The notes: generated from the sequence alone by a model not told the origin. A stretch of DNA of 64,000 nt from Curtobacterium flaccumfaciens pv. betae (GCF_026241855.1 NZ_JAPJDC010000001.1:620001-684000), one strand, 5' to 3'. Numbered from the stretch's first letter, positions 44,177 to 54,410 are shown. Program-made: numbers and translations.

Positions 44177-45334
44177 TCAGTTCGTCGCGCCGGTCGGCTG
44201 CGGCTCGGCTTGCTCGGCCGGCCCGGACTCGGTGGTGATGTCCTCGTGCGAGATCGGCTTGCGCTTGGCGAGGACGTAGAAGGTGAGCCCGCCGGCCAGG
44301 GCGAGGACCGCGACGAGCACCAGCCCGAAGGCCGAGGTCGACGCGAGCCAGGTCGCGAGCGCTCCGACCACCGCAGCGGCGGGCAGCGTGATCACCCACG
44401 CGACGACGATGCGGCCGACGACCGACCAGTGCACGTCGGCGAGCTTCTTGCCGAGCCCCGAACCGACGACCGCGCCGCTCGTCACGTGGGTCGTCGAGAG
44501 CGCGAAGCCCAGGTGCGACGAGATGAGGATCGTCGCGGCGGAGCTCGTCTCGGCGGCGAAGCCCTGCGGCGACTGCACGTCGGAGATCTTCTTGCCGACG
44601 GTCTGCATGATCCGCCAGCCGCCCATGTACGTGCCGAGGCCGATCGCGAGCCCGCAGGCCAGGATCACCCAGAGCGCCGGACCGGTGCCGGCGGCCTGGT
44701 AGTTCGCGGCGATGAGGGTCAGCGTGATGACGCCCATCGTCTTCTGCGCGTCGTTCGTGCCGTGTGCGAGCGACACCAGCGACGCCGAGATCGTCTGCCC
44801 GTGCCGGAACCCCGTCGCCGCACCGTGCGTCGTCGCGTTCTTCGTGAGCACGTACGCCAGGTACGTCGCGACCAGGGCGATCACCCCGGCGATGACCGGG
44901 GAGAGCAGCGCCGGCAGCACGACCTTCGACACCACCGTCGCCCAGCTGATGGAGTTCAGACCGGCCCCGATGATCGAGGCGCCGATGAGCCCGCCGAAGA
45001 GCGCGTGCGTGGAGGACGACGGCAGCCCGAGGTACCAGGTCGCCAGGTTCCAGAGCACCGCGCCGACGAGCCCCGCGAAGATCATCGTGGGGGAGATGTG
45101 GATGCCGTCCTGCCCCTCACGGATGATGCCCTGCGAGACGGTCTTGGCGACCTCGGTGGACAGGAACGCGCCGACCACGTTGAGCACGGCGGAGATGAGC
45201 ACGGCGGTCCGGGGCTTGAGAGCTCCCGTGGCGACCGACGTGGCCATGGCGTTCGCGGTGTCGTGGAAGCCGTTCGTGAAGTCGAACACGAGGGCCACGA
45301 CGATCACCAGCGTGACGATGACGATGACGTCCAT
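44177..45334 (-). CDS. pit: Inorganic phosphate transporter, PiT family
   Basis: A 385-residue transporter with ten or more helices and the duplicated PiT signature: FDFTNGFHDTANAMATSVATG in the first half and SLAHGTNDAQKTMG in the second. PiT proteins carry metal-phosphate with protons at low affinity. The C-terminal tail after KRKPISHED is cytoplasmic. TAGCGT (45342-45347, minus) is 7 nt before the ATG. No PhoU-like partner is next to it; the small membrane protein behind it is the only companion. Confidence 0.94.
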   Translation of the reverse strand: MDVIVIVTLVIVVALVFDFTNGFHDTANAMATSVATGALKPRTAVLISAVLNVVGAFLSTEVAKTVSQGIIREGQDGIHISPTMIFAGLVGAVLWNLATWYLGLPSSSTHALFGGLIGASIIGAGLNSISWATVVSKVVLPALLSPVIAGVIALVATYLAYVLTKNATTHGAATGFRHGQTISASLVSLAHGTNDAQKTMGVITLTLIAANYQAAGTGPALWVILACGLAIGLGTYMGGWRIMQTVGKKISDVQSPQGFAAETSSAATILISSHLGFALSTTHVTSGAVVGSGLGKKLADVHWSVVGRIVVAWVITLPAAAVVGALATWLASTSAFGLVLVAVLALAGGLTFYVLAKRKPISHEDITTESGPAEQAEPQPTGATN

Positions 45335-45341
45335 GCGCAGG

Positions 45342-45347
45342 ACGCTA
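45342..45347 (-). promoter_or_regulatory. -10 element, leaderless start of pit
   Basis: TAGCGT on the minus strand, 7 nt from the ATG at 45334. Confidence 0.55.
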
Positions 45348-45439
45348 GGCCCGCCCGGAACCCCCTGCGTGAACGCCGGGTGAACAGGTCCGGGATGGAG
45401 CGCGTCTGCGAGGATGGCAGTGTCTGAAAGGATGCGAGT

Positions 45440-46309
45440 GTGCCCACCTTCTCCGCCGCTCGCGGCGACGCCTCGTTCACCGACGCCCACGGCGTCGAGA
45501 TCGTCTACTCGACCTGGCGTGCGGCGCGGCCGAAGGGTGTCGTGCAGATCGCGCACGGGGTCGGGGAGCACGGGCTCCGGTACGAACCGCTCGCGCAGGA
45601 CCTGGTGCGCGCCGGCTACACCGTGCACGCGAACGACCACCGCGGGCACGGACGCACCGGCTTGACCCAGTGGGACGGCGACCACGCCAAGCTCGGGCGG
45701 CTCGGCCCCGGCGGGCTGCGCGCGGCGATCGCCGCGGTGGAGCAGATGAGCGCGGTCGCGCGGGCCGACGAACCCGGGCTGCCGCTCGTGCTGCTCGGGC
45801 ACTCGTGGGGGTCGCTCATGGCGCAGCGGATCGTGAACACCTCGTCGGACCGCTACGACGGCGTCGTCCTGTCCGCGAGTGCCTACCGGCTGCCCGGCTG
45901 GATGAACAGCGGCGACCTCAACGCACGGCACGCGGGGTCGGGACCCACCAAGTACGAGTGGCTCACCCGCGACCGCACGATCATCGACGCGATGGCGCTC
46001 GACCCCCTGGCGGTCGAGGCCGACGTCATCGGGCTGTTCGGGCTCGCCGACACCCTCCGGCTGCTCGGGGTGCCGCGGCGGGGGATCCCGCACGACCTGC
46101 CGATGCTGCTGCAGGTCGGCTCGGACGACACCCTCGGGGGTCCGCGCTCGATCGAGCGTCTGGCGCAGGCGTACCGCCGACGCGGCCGGCTGTCCGACGT
46201 GACCGTGCAGGTGTACGAGGGCGCACGCCACGAGGTCTACAACGAGACGAACCGCGCAGAGGTCATCGGCGACCTGGTCGCGTGGCTCGACCGGGTGACG
46301 GCGCGCTGA
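45440..46309 (+). CDS. Alpha/beta hydrolase, monoacylglycerol lipase-like
   Basis: A 289-residue cytoplasmic hydrolase. HGVGEHGLRYEPLAQDLV and NDHRGHGRT are the usual lysophospholipase/monoglyceride lipase blocks; the nucleophile is in GHSWGS, the acid probably in GSDDTLGG and the His in ARHEVYNE. It likely cleaves monoacylglycerols or lysolipids. GTG 45440 follows AAGGAT (45428-45433) by six bases; no ribosome site is present. It is divergent from the phosphate transporter. Confidence 0.88.
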   Translation: MPTFSAARGDASFTDAHGVEIVYSTWRAARPKGVVQIAHGVGEHGLRYEPLAQDLVRAGYTVHANDHRGHGRTGLTQWDGDHAKLGRLGPGGLRAAIAAVEQMSAVARADEPGLPLVLLGHSWGSLMAQRIVNTSSDRYDGVVLSASAYRLPGWMNSGDLNARHAGSGPTKYEWLTRDRTIIDAMALDPLAVEADVIGLFGLADTLRLLGVPRRGIPHDLPMLLQVGSDDTLGGPRSIERLAQAYRRRGRLSDVTVQVYEGARHEVYNETNRAEVIGDLVAWLDRVTAR

Positions 46310-46350
46310 CGGCGCTCGCCGCGTCCTGCGACGCGACCGGTGCCGGACTG

Positions 46351-46380
46351 GAGGCCCGTGGCGACGCCGCCACGGGCCTC
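46351..46380. terminator. Hairpin of the GAGGCCCGTGGCG family
   Basis: Perfect 13-bp arms (46351-46363, 46368-46380) and a 4-nt loop, 42 bp after the lipase stop. Confidence 0.75.
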
Positions 46381-46428
46381 CCGTCCGTCACCAGGCCGGC
46401 CCACTGCCGGGCAGTCGGCCGTCCGGAA

Positions 46429-46434
46429 TAGGGT
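46429..46434 (+). promoter_or_regulatory. -10 element, leaderless start of lipoate ligase
   Basis: TAGGGT, 6 nt before the ATG at 46441. Confidence 0.5.
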
Positions 46435-46440
46435 TGCGGC

Positions 46441-47490
46441 ATGCACGGTGAGTACAAGGTCCCCGGAGGCAAGCTGGTCGTCGTCGACCTCGAGGTCGTC
46501 GACGGCGCGATCCAGCAGTTCCGCCTGGCGGGTGACTTCTTCCTGGAACCCGACGATGCGCTGCCGCTCATCGACGCGGCCGTGAACGGGCTCCCCGCCA
46601 CCACCGACGCCGCGGGCATCGCCGCAGCCGTGCGGGCGGCCCTGCCGACCGATGCGGTGCTGCTCGGCTTCACGCCCGAGTCCGTCGGCGTCGCGGTGCG
46701 CCGCGCGCTGTCGCGGGCCTCGACCTGGCGCGACCACGACTGGCAGATCGTGCACGAGGGGCCGATCAGCCCGAACGAGCACCTCGCGCTCGACCAGGTG
46801 CTGACCGAAGAGGTCGGTGCAGGCCGTCGCGGTCCCACGCTCCGCATCTGGGAGTGGGACCAGCCGGCCGTCGTGATCGGGTCGTTCCAATCGCTCAAGA
46901 ACGAGGTCGACCCCGCCGGCGCCGAGAAGTACGGCGTGCAGGTGGTCCGACGCATCTCCGGCGGCGGTGCCATGTTCATGGACGCCGGCGCCGTGATCTC
47001 GTACTCGCTCTACGTGCCGTCCGACCTGGTGCAGGGCATGACGTTCGCCGACTCGTACGCGTTCCTCGACGAATGGGTGATCGAGGCGCTCAAGTCGCTC
47101 GGCATCGAGGCGTACTACCAGCCGCTCAACGACATCACCTCGACCAAGGGCAAGATCGGCGGGGCCGCCCAGAAGCGCCTCGGTACCGGGTCACTGCTGC
47201 ACCACGCCACCATGAGCTACGACATGGACGGCGAGAAGATGGTGCAGGTGCTGCGCATCGGGCGCGAGAAGATGAGCGACAAGGGCACCACCAGCGCCGC
47301 GAAGCGCGTCGACCCGCTCCGCTCGCAGACGGGGCTGTCCCGCGCCGAGATCATCGAGCGGCTGATCGGCACCTTCACCCGCCTGTACGGGGCGACTCCC
47401 GGTGCGATCACCGATGCGGAGCGTGCGAAGGCACAGGAGCTCGTGCGGACGAAGTTCGCGACGAAGGAGTGGCTCGAGCGGGTGCCGTGA
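46441..47490 (+). CDS. lplA: Lipoate-protein ligase A with N-terminal accessory domain
   Basis: A 349-residue protein that joins lipoate to dehydrogenase E2 or GcvH subunits. Residues 1-~90 (HGEYKVPGGKLVVVDL...) resemble the small LplB/C-terminal accessory domain, and residues ~95-349 are the catalytic biotin/lipoate ligase fold with RRISGGGAMF and Lys238 in KGKIGGAAQ. In E. coli the accessory domain follows the catalytic one, so the order here is reversed. Leaderless ATG. No lipoamide enzyme genes are adjacent. Confidence 0.9.
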   Translation: MHGEYKVPGGKLVVVDLEVVDGAIQQFRLAGDFFLEPDDALPLIDAAVNGLPATTDAAGIAAAVRAALPTDAVLLGFTPESVGVAVRRALSRASTWRDHDWQIVHEGPISPNEHLALDQVLTEEVGAGRRGPTLRIWEWDQPAVVIGSFQSLKNEVDPAGAEKYGVQVVRRISGGGAMFMDAGAVISYSLYVPSDLVQGMTFADSYAFLDEWVIEALKSLGIEAYYQPLNDITSTKGKIGGAAQKRLGTGSLLHHATMSYDMDGEKMVQVLRIGREKMSDKGTTSAAKRVDPLRSQTGLSRAEIIERLIGTFTRLYGATPGAITDAERAKAQELVRTKFATKEWLERVP

Positions 47491-47656
47491 GCCCCGTTCC
47501 GATCGACGGTGGACGCGACGGCCGGAGCTGAGGGGGGACGTCCCGGCCGCCGCTGGTTCGAGTGTGCGCCTCGACCTCATGAACCAGACGTGTGGATGAT
47601 GAGAATCCCCCGCGCGGCTGATCCGCTCGCCGCGCAGCCCACGTAGCGTCGCTGCC

Positions 47657-47986
47657 GTGAACTGGTTGATCTTCCTGGGGGCGGTGGCCGCCGTGGCCGT
47701 CGTGGTGTGGATCGCCGATCGCATGGGGTGGATCGACCTGTCGAACAAATCCCAGCGGAGCGGTGGATCCGGAGGCATGGTCGGGATGCTGGACGAGGTG
47801 TTCGCTCCGACCCGGCACGAGACGCAAGCCGAGTACGAACGGCAGGCGCGCCTGCCGAAACAGGCCCCGTCACCGGCGGACGACGACCACGATCTGCTCA
47901 GCGGCAGCGTGCTCATCCGGGTGCCGACGGTGCGGAGCGCCAGGCGGCACGAGGCGCGCGTGGGGACGCACGACCGCTCGTACTGA
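47657..47986 (+). CDS. Small single-helix membrane protein (DUF6191-like)
   Basis: A 109-residue protein with one N-terminal helix (LIFLGAVAAVAVVVWIA) and a basic cytoplasmic tail including GMLDEVFAPTRHETQAEYERQ. That block resembles DUF6191 proteins of actinobacteria; I assign it with moderate confidence. Function unknown. GTG 47657 follows TAGCGT (47644-47649) by 7 nt. Confidence 0.7.
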   Translation: MNWLIFLGAVAAVAVVVWIADRMGWIDLSNKSQRSGGSGGMVGMLDEVFAPTRHETQAEYERQARLPKQAPSPADDDHDLLSGSVLIRVPTVRSARRHEARVGTHDRSY

Positions 47987-48023
47987 GCGGACGGGCGCCG
48001 CGCTCGTCTGTGCGTCGCCCGCG

Positions 48024-48314
48024 TCAGCGCGTCGTGAGCTCCTGGTAGTCCGGGTGCCGCTCGATCCACGCGTGCACGTAGCTGCACTGCGCGACGACCC
48101 GGCGTGACGAACTCGCACGCACGTCGTCGAGGGCGTGCTGCACCAGGATCGACGCGTGCCCACCACCGCGGTGCTCGGGATCGACCTCGGTGTGCACGAA
48201 GCGGATCTCGTCGCCGTCGATCTCGTACGCCGCGAGGCCGATGACCTCGCCGTCCTCGATCAGGGAGTACTGCTGCTTGTCGGTGTCGTTGCGGACCTCG
48301 GGTGCTGCTGCCAT
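48024..48314 (-). CDS. GNAT-type N-acetyltransferase, NATD1-like
   Basis: A 96-residue minimal acetyltransferase: IGLAAYEIDGDEIRFVHTEV then PEHRGGGHASILVQHALDDVR (acetyl-CoA loop) and the final HPDYQELTTR, which is the YjdJ/NATD1 C-terminus. Substrate unknown. TACGGT (48322-48327, minus) is 7 nt from the ATG. Its promoter and that of the divergent DNA methyltransferase share a 125-bp gap that contains the (CGGTG)8 repeat. Confidence 0.85.
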   Translation of the reverse strand: MAAAPEVRNDTDKQQYSLIEDGEVIGLAAYEIDGDEIRFVHTEVDPEHRGGGHASILVQHALDDVRASSSRRVVAQCSYVHAWIERHPDYQELTTR

Positions 48315-48360
48315 GCACTCGACCGTACGCCGGGGCCTGGGCGTGCGGTGCGTGTCCGCT

Positions 48361-48400
48361 CGGTGCGGTGCGGTGCGGTGCGGTGCGGTGCGGTGCGGTG
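48361..48400. repeat. Pentanucleotide repeat (CGGTG)8
   Basis: Eight perfect copies in the 125-bp gap between divergent GNAT and DNA methyltransferase genes. The last copy ends 28 bp before the -10 (GACAAT, 48428-48433) of the methyltransferase. Confidence 0.95.
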
Positions 48401-48427
48401 CGCGTCGAGCGTGCTCGCTCGGTGCGC

Positions 48428-48433
48428 GACAAT
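48428..48433 (+). promoter_or_regulatory. -10 element, leaderless start of DNA methyltransferase
   Basis: GACAAT, 6 nt before the GTG at 48440. No good -35; the region where one belongs is directly next to the pentanucleotide repeat. Confidence 0.5.
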
Positions 48434-48439
48434 GGGTCC

Positions 48440-49330
48440 GTGCGCAGGGGAGACGACCGAGGCCCGGACCGCGTCGTCCTCGGCGACGCCCTCGACGTGG
48501 TCCCCGCCTACCCGGACGGGTCCTTCACACTGGTGTACCTCGACCCGCCGTTCAACACCGGCCGGTACCAGCGCCGGCACGCGACGTCCGCCGTGCCGAA
48601 GGCCGACGGTCCCGTGATGGGGTTCCACGGCCGGACCTACGAGCGGGTGCGCGGCGACCTGATGCGCTTCGACGACCGGTTCGAGGACTACTGGTCGTTC
48701 CTCGAACCCCGACTCATCGAGGCCTGGCGGCTGCTCGCCGCCGACGGCACGCTGTACCTGCACCTCGACTACCGCGAGTCGCACTACGCCAAGGTGCTGC
48801 TCGACGCGCTGTTCGGCCGTGAGTCGTTCCTGAACGAGATCGTCTGGGCCTACGACTTCGGTGCCAAGTCCAAGACGCGCTGGCCCACGAAACACGACAC
48901 GATCCTGGTCTACGTGAAGGACCCGTCGCGGTACTGGTTCGACTCCGAGGCCGTCGACCGCGAGCCGTACATGGCGCCGGGTCTCGTCACCCCCGAGAAG
49001 CGCGAGCGCGGCAAGCTGCCCACCGACGTCTGGTGGCACACGATCGTCTCGCCGACCGGCCGCGAGAAGACCGGCTACCCCACGCAGAAGCCCGAGGGGG
49101 TGCTGCGGCGGATCGTGCAGGCGTCCTCACGCGAGGGGGACTGGGTGCTCGACTTCTTCGCGGGCAGTGGGACCACGGGCGCCGTGGCACAGGCGTTGGG
49201 GCGGCGGTACGTGCTGGTGGACGACAACCCTGCGGCGATCGACGTGATGCGGAAGCGGTTGCCGGGTGCGTCGTTCGAGGTGGCTGGAGCACCGGAGGCA
49301 GCGGCGGGGGACGCGGCGCCGGCGGTCTGA
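48440..49330 (+). CDS. Solitary site-specific DNA methyltransferase, beta class
   Basis: A 296-residue enzyme that methylates adenine N6 or cytosine N4. Motif IV DPPFNTG is at 35-41 and the SAM-binding motif I DFFAGSGTTGAVA at 238-250; this order (IV before I) defines the beta class. YPTQKPEGVLRRIV precedes motif I as usual. No restriction enzyme or specificity subunit is adjacent, so it looks regulatory or protective. GTG 48440 is the expected start; an in-frame ATG at 48302 would add 46 residues read through the pentanucleotide repeat (VRCGAVRCGAVR), which looks non-native. The last ~15 residues are Ala-rich. Confidence 0.9.
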   Translation: MRRGDDRGPDRVVLGDALDVVPAYPDGSFTLVYLDPPFNTGRYQRRHATSAVPKADGPVMGFHGRTYERVRGDLMRFDDRFEDYWSFLEPRLIEAWRLLAADGTLYLHLDYRESHYAKVLLDALFGRESFLNEIVWAYDFGAKSKTRWPTKHDTILVYVKDPSRYWFDSEAVDREPYMAPGLVTPEKRERGKLPTDVWWHTIVSPTGREKTGYPTQKPEGVLRRIVQASSREGDWVLDFFAGSGTTGAVAQALGRRYVLVDDNPAAIDVMRKRLPGASFEVAGAPEAAAGDAAPAV

Positions 49331-49417
49331 GGCGCGGCACCGAGAACGGCAACGGCTCCCTCGACCCGACGCCCCGACGACCCAACGACCCAACGACCCG
49401 AGGGAAAACCGACGCCG

Positions 49418-49924
49418 ATGACCGCCCTGAGGCAGTGGATCGCAGTCACCGTGACCACGATCGCGATCGTCGGCACGACTGCCGGCTGTTCTGGAGGACA
49501 GATGGAGAACCGACCGACCCAGGAGCCGGCCGATGCGAAGCGCAGCATCCAGCAGCTCGTCGACGACACGACCGATGCGCTCGGAGGGACGTGGACGGCC
49601 CAGGAAGGGCCGCGGCTCGGCACGTGTGAGGACGAGCGCGGCGTCGGTGAGGGTGTGAACTACACGTACATCAAGTCCCGTGCTGATCGCGGCGACGTCG
49701 AGCAGGGGATCCGGACGCTCGAGAAGCTGTGGGGCGAGCGCGGACTCGACACGAAGCGGTTCTCCGATGCCGACGCGTCCTCCAGCGGCGTCGACGGCAG
49801 CGGGGACGGCGTGGCGAACATCGGGTTCCAGTCCTCCGACCTCGGTGGGGGCGACACGGTCAGTGGTACCTCGGCGTGCGCCGCCGGGGACTACGTCGAG
49901 ATGCGCGAGCGAGAGCGCTCGTAG
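49418..49924 (+). CDS. Hypothetical lipoprotein
   Basis: A 168-residue secreted protein. The signal sequence ends TTAGC (Cys at 24), a lipobox, so it is membrane-anchored. The mature part is Gly/Asp/Ser-rich with Cys in GTCED and TSACA that could form a disulfide. No family recognised. ATG 49418 has GAGGGAAA upstream. It is separated from the methyltransferase by 87 bp and converges on the 14-TM exporter. Confidence 0.75.
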   Translation: MTALRQWIAVTVTTIAIVGTTAGCSGGQMENRPTQEPADAKRSIQQLVDDTTDALGGTWTAQEGPRLGTCEDERGVGEGVNYTYIKSRADRGDVEQGIRTLEKLWGERGLDTKRFSDADASSSGVDGSGDGVANIGFQSSDLGGGDTVSGTSACAAGDYVEMRERERS

Positions 49925-49940
49925 CCTCCGCACGGGAGCG

Positions 49941-49970
49941 TCGATGTCGATGTCGATGTCGATGTCGATG
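49941..49970. repeat. Hexanucleotide repeat (TCGATG)5
   Basis: Five perfect copies 17 bp after the lipoprotein stop, in non-coding DNA. Confidence 0.9.
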
Positions 49971-50029
49971 TCGTACGACGTCGACGGTGTCGCCTCCGCG
50001 CGGCCGCAACAGTTGCACGCGCGCAGATG

Positions 50030-50065
50030 CGACGAGGTCGCTGTCGTACGACAGCGACCTCGTCG
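50030..50065. terminator. 36-bp perfect palindrome
   Basis: A loop-free perfect inverted repeat (CGACGAGGTCGCTGTCGT and its complement) between the convergent lipoprotein and drug-exporter genes; likely bidirectional terminator. Confidence 0.7.
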
Positions 50066-50096
50066 TTCGGCATCAGCGAGCGAGCGCCCGCGCCGA

Positions 50097-52556
50097 CTAC
50101 TCCGCGGAGTGCCGCCCGTGCGCGTGCGCGTCGTCAGCGTCCGGCCGGGAGGCCCGGCTCGCCTCCGCCGCATCGGCTCCGGCCCCCTGGGCGTCCGGCT
50201 CCACGACCGGGGCGGCGTGGGCAGCCCGGGTCCGGATGGCACCGGTCGTCGTCGGGGGCTCGTCGACCGGCGCAGCCGCCGAGTGCGCACCGTGCGTCGT
50301 GGCGTTCGGCAGCGGCGCACGGGTGTCGTCGACCCCGTGCGGCAGCACCGAGACGTCCGACGCCCCGGTGGCCCGGGCGGACCGAGGCTGCACGTCCGGC
50401 GACGTCGGCACGTCGGGCGAGGTCGGGACTTCGGCGGAGGACGACCCCGTCGGCACCGGGGCAGCTCCAGGTGCGGCGGCTGCAGCGGCTGCAGCGGCGC
50501 TCCCGTCGGACCCCGCACCGGCAGCCGTGCGCGCGGCATCGGCCTGCTCCTGCAGCGCCGAGGTCTTGCGGAGCGGCGGCACCCGGAAGAACCACGTCAG
50601 GACGAAGGCGAGCAGGATCACCGCGAGGCCGACGTAGTAGACGCGGACGGCCGAGTCGCTGAACCCGACCAGGAACGGACGGCTGAGCCGGGGGTCCGCC
50701 CCGTTCAGGAACGACGTGTCGCTCGTCGCCGAGTCGGTGGACGAGCTCGCGGCCGAGTCGCCGCTCTTGAGCTGCTTGATGAGCGTCGGGGCGACCTGGT
50801 CGACGACGTTCTCCCGCTGCCCCTTGTCGGAGTAGTCGATCTGCAGCTTGCTGTCGACGACCGAGGCGTTCGCCTTCGTGGCCGCCGTCTCGAGCGCCTG
50901 CTGTTCGGCTGCGGGCTTGGCGTCGTCGACCTGCTGGGCGATGATCGTGTCCGCTGCGGCGGCCGGGACGGTCCCCGCGGCGACCTGCTGCTGCACCGCT
51001 GCCGTCACCTGCTTGGTCACGGCGGCGTCGGCGGCCTGCTTCGCCTGCGCGGTGCCCTGGTCGAGACCGTCCTGCACCTTCTTCTGCACCGGGTCGACGA
51101 TCTTCGCCCAGATCTCGTCCATCACGCCCTGGTTCTTCGACGCGTTCGCGACCGAGGGCGTCATCGCGGCGTTGAGCGCGCTCTTCAGGTCGGACTCGTT
51201 CTGCATCGCGGCGCTGATGTTCGTCGGCATCAGGGTGAACAGCACGGAGAGCAGGACAGCGGTGCCCATCGTGCCGCCGATCTGGCGGAAGAACGTCGCG
51301 GCGCTCGTGGCGACACCGATGTCCCGCGGTGACACCGAGTTCTGCGCGGCGAGGGTCAGCGTCTGCATGAGCTGTCCGAGTCCGAGCCCGATGCCGAACA
51401 TGCCGAGCATCAGGAACCACAGGGGCCGGTCGGCGGTCAGGAACGTCAGGACCGTGAAGCCGATCGCCGTGAACGCCGTTCCGGTGATCGGGAAGACCTG
51501 GTAGTTGCCGGTGCGGGAGATGATCTGGCCGGAGGCGATCGACGAGATCATCAGGCCGAGCACCATCGGCAGCATGGCGAAGCCGGACTCGGTCGGGGTC
51601 ACGCCCTTGACGATCTGCAGGTAGAGCGGGATCGTCAGCATCGCGCCGAACATGCCGAAGCCGACGAGCACGGACAGGATCGCGGACATCGAGAACACCC
51701 GCGATCCGAAGAGCTTCATCGGCAGGATCGCGTCGTCGCCCATGGCCCGCTCGACGATGATGAACGCGATCAGGCCGAGGGCGCCGATTGCGTAGCAGGC
51801 GAAGGCGGCGGGGGAGTCCCAGCCCCATTCGCGGCCCTGCTCGGCGATGAGCAGCAGCGGCACGAGCGTGACGATGACGAGCGTCGCACCCCACCAGTCG
51901 ATGCGGGGCTTGCCCCGGTCGCCGAACTTCGGCAGGTGCAGGAACGTCAGCACCATGAACAGGGCGATGATGCCGATCGGCACGTTGATCAGGAACACCC
52001 AGCGCCAGCCGGCGATGAACAGCAGCTGGTCCGCGCCGGCGAAGACGCCGCCGACGAGCGGACCGATGACGGACGAGATGCCGAAGACCGCCAGGAAGTA
52101 GCCCTGGTACTTCGCCCGCTCGCGTGGGGCGAGCATGTCGCCCATGATCGCCAGCGGCAGGGACATCAGACCACCGGCACCCAGGCCCTGCAGCGCGCGG
52201 AACCCGGCGAGCATGAGCATCGAGTCGGAGAACGACGCCGCGAACGAACCGACGATGAAGATGCCGATCGCGGTGATGAAGAGCGGCCGGCGACCGAAGA
52301 TGTCGGAGAGCTTGCCGTAGATCGGGGTCGTCACCGTCGATGCGATGAGGTAGCCGGTGGTGACCCAGGCCTGCTGGTCGAGTCCGTGCAGGTCGTCACC
52401 GATGGTGCGGATCGCGGTGCCGACGATCGTCTGGTCGAGGGCACCGAGGAACATGCCGGCCATCAGGCCGTAGATCACCAACAGGATCTGTCGGTGGTTC
52501 ATCACGACGTTGGACGCCGTGGTGGGGGCCGCGGGGGCGGTCGCCGTCTGGGTCAT
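50097..52556 (-). CDS. MFS multidrug exporter, 14-TM EmrB/QacA type
   Basis: An 819-residue DHA2-family antiporter. Motifs: LDQTIVGTAIRTIGDDL (TM1), GKLSDIFGRRPLF (motif A), and GPLVGGVFA (motif C). The loop between TM13 and TM14 is enlarged to ~190 residues (about 480-660) with a Gln/Ala/Lys/Asp coiled-coil-like run, and the last ~120 residues are a disordered Ala/Pro/Asp tail. Both additions are larger than in typical relatives. A dyad TTGC/GCAA (52600-52614) lies ~45 bp before the ATG and could bind a TetR-type repressor, not found here. Drug specificity unknown. Confidence 0.9.
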   Translation of the reverse strand: MTQTATAPAAPTTASNVVMNHRQILLVIYGLMAGMFLGALDQTIVGTAIRTIGDDLHGLDQQAWVTTGYLIASTVTTPIYGKLSDIFGRRPLFITAIGIFIVGSFAASFSDSMLMLAGFRALQGLGAGGLMSLPLAIMGDMLAPRERAKYQGYFLAVFGISSVIGPLVGGVFAGADQLLFIAGWRWVFLINVPIGIIALFMVLTFLHLPKFGDRGKPRIDWWGATLVIVTLVPLLLIAEQGREWGWDSPAAFACYAIGALGLIAFIIVERAMGDDAILPMKLFGSRVFSMSAILSVLVGFGMFGAMLTIPLYLQIVKGVTPTESGFAMLPMVLGLMISSIASGQIISRTGNYQVFPITGTAFTAIGFTVLTFLTADRPLWFLMLGMFGIGLGLGQLMQTLTLAAQNSVSPRDIGVATSAATFFRQIGGTMGTAVLLSVLFTLMPTNISAAMQNESDLKSALNAAMTPSVANASKNQGVMDEIWAKIVDPVQKKVQDGLDQGTAQAKQAADAAVTKQVTAAVQQQVAAGTVPAAAADTIIAQQVDDAKPAAEQQALETAATKANASVVDSKLQIDYSDKGQRENVVDQVAPTLIKQLKSGDSAASSSTDSATSDTSFLNGADPRLSRPFLVGFSDSAVRVYYVGLAVILLAFVLTWFFRVPPLRKTSALQEQADAARTAAGAGSDGSAAAAAAAAAPGAAPVPTGSSSAEVPTSPDVPTSPDVQPRSARATGASDVSVLPHGVDDTRAPLPNATTHGAHSAAAPVDEPPTTTGAIRTRAAHAAPVVEPDAQGAGADAAEASRASRPDADDAHAHGRHSAE

Positions 52557-52599
52557 GAGCAGGGTCTCCCGGGGTACCGATGCGCTGGCAGAACGATTT

Positions 52600-52614
52600 T
52601 TGCGCTGCCTGCAA
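52600..52614. promoter_or_regulatory. Candidate operator upstream of drug exporter
   Basis: TTGC (52600-52603) and GCAA (52611-52614) around 7 bp, in an AT-richer island (52590-52630) before the exporter start. Confidence 0.4.
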
Positions 52615-52732
52615 AGTTACAACTACCGCAAGTGCTCGGTCGCACCGAGACGGCTTCCTGAGTGGATCGCAGTCACGGTACGCCCAGTGGGCCCAGGTTG
52701 CACACGGCCTGGAGGCCCGGCTCGGTTCCGGC

Positions 52733-52768
52733 GGACGGGCTGCGGTGTCCGAGACCCGCAGCCCGTCC
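52733..52768. terminator. Terminator-like hairpin after pgm
   Basis: 13-bp arms (52733-52745, 52756-52768) and a 10-nt loop, 11 bp past the pgm stop. Confidence 0.7.
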
Positions 52769-52778
52769 GACGAGGGCG

Positions 52779-54398
<1,620 letters not shown>

Positions 54399-54404
54399 GC
54401 GTCC

Positions 54405-54410
54405 ATCCTG
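54405..54410 (-). promoter_or_regulatory. -10 element, leaderless start of pgm
   Basis: CAGGAT on the minus strand, 6 nt from the ATG at 54398. Confidence 0.45.

Noticed and set aside
48302..48439. N-terminal extension of the DNA methyltransferase through the pentanucleotide repeat
   Set aside because: All frames are open through the repeat, the extension has no domain, and a -10 element sits six bases before GTG 48440. Kept only as an alternative start.
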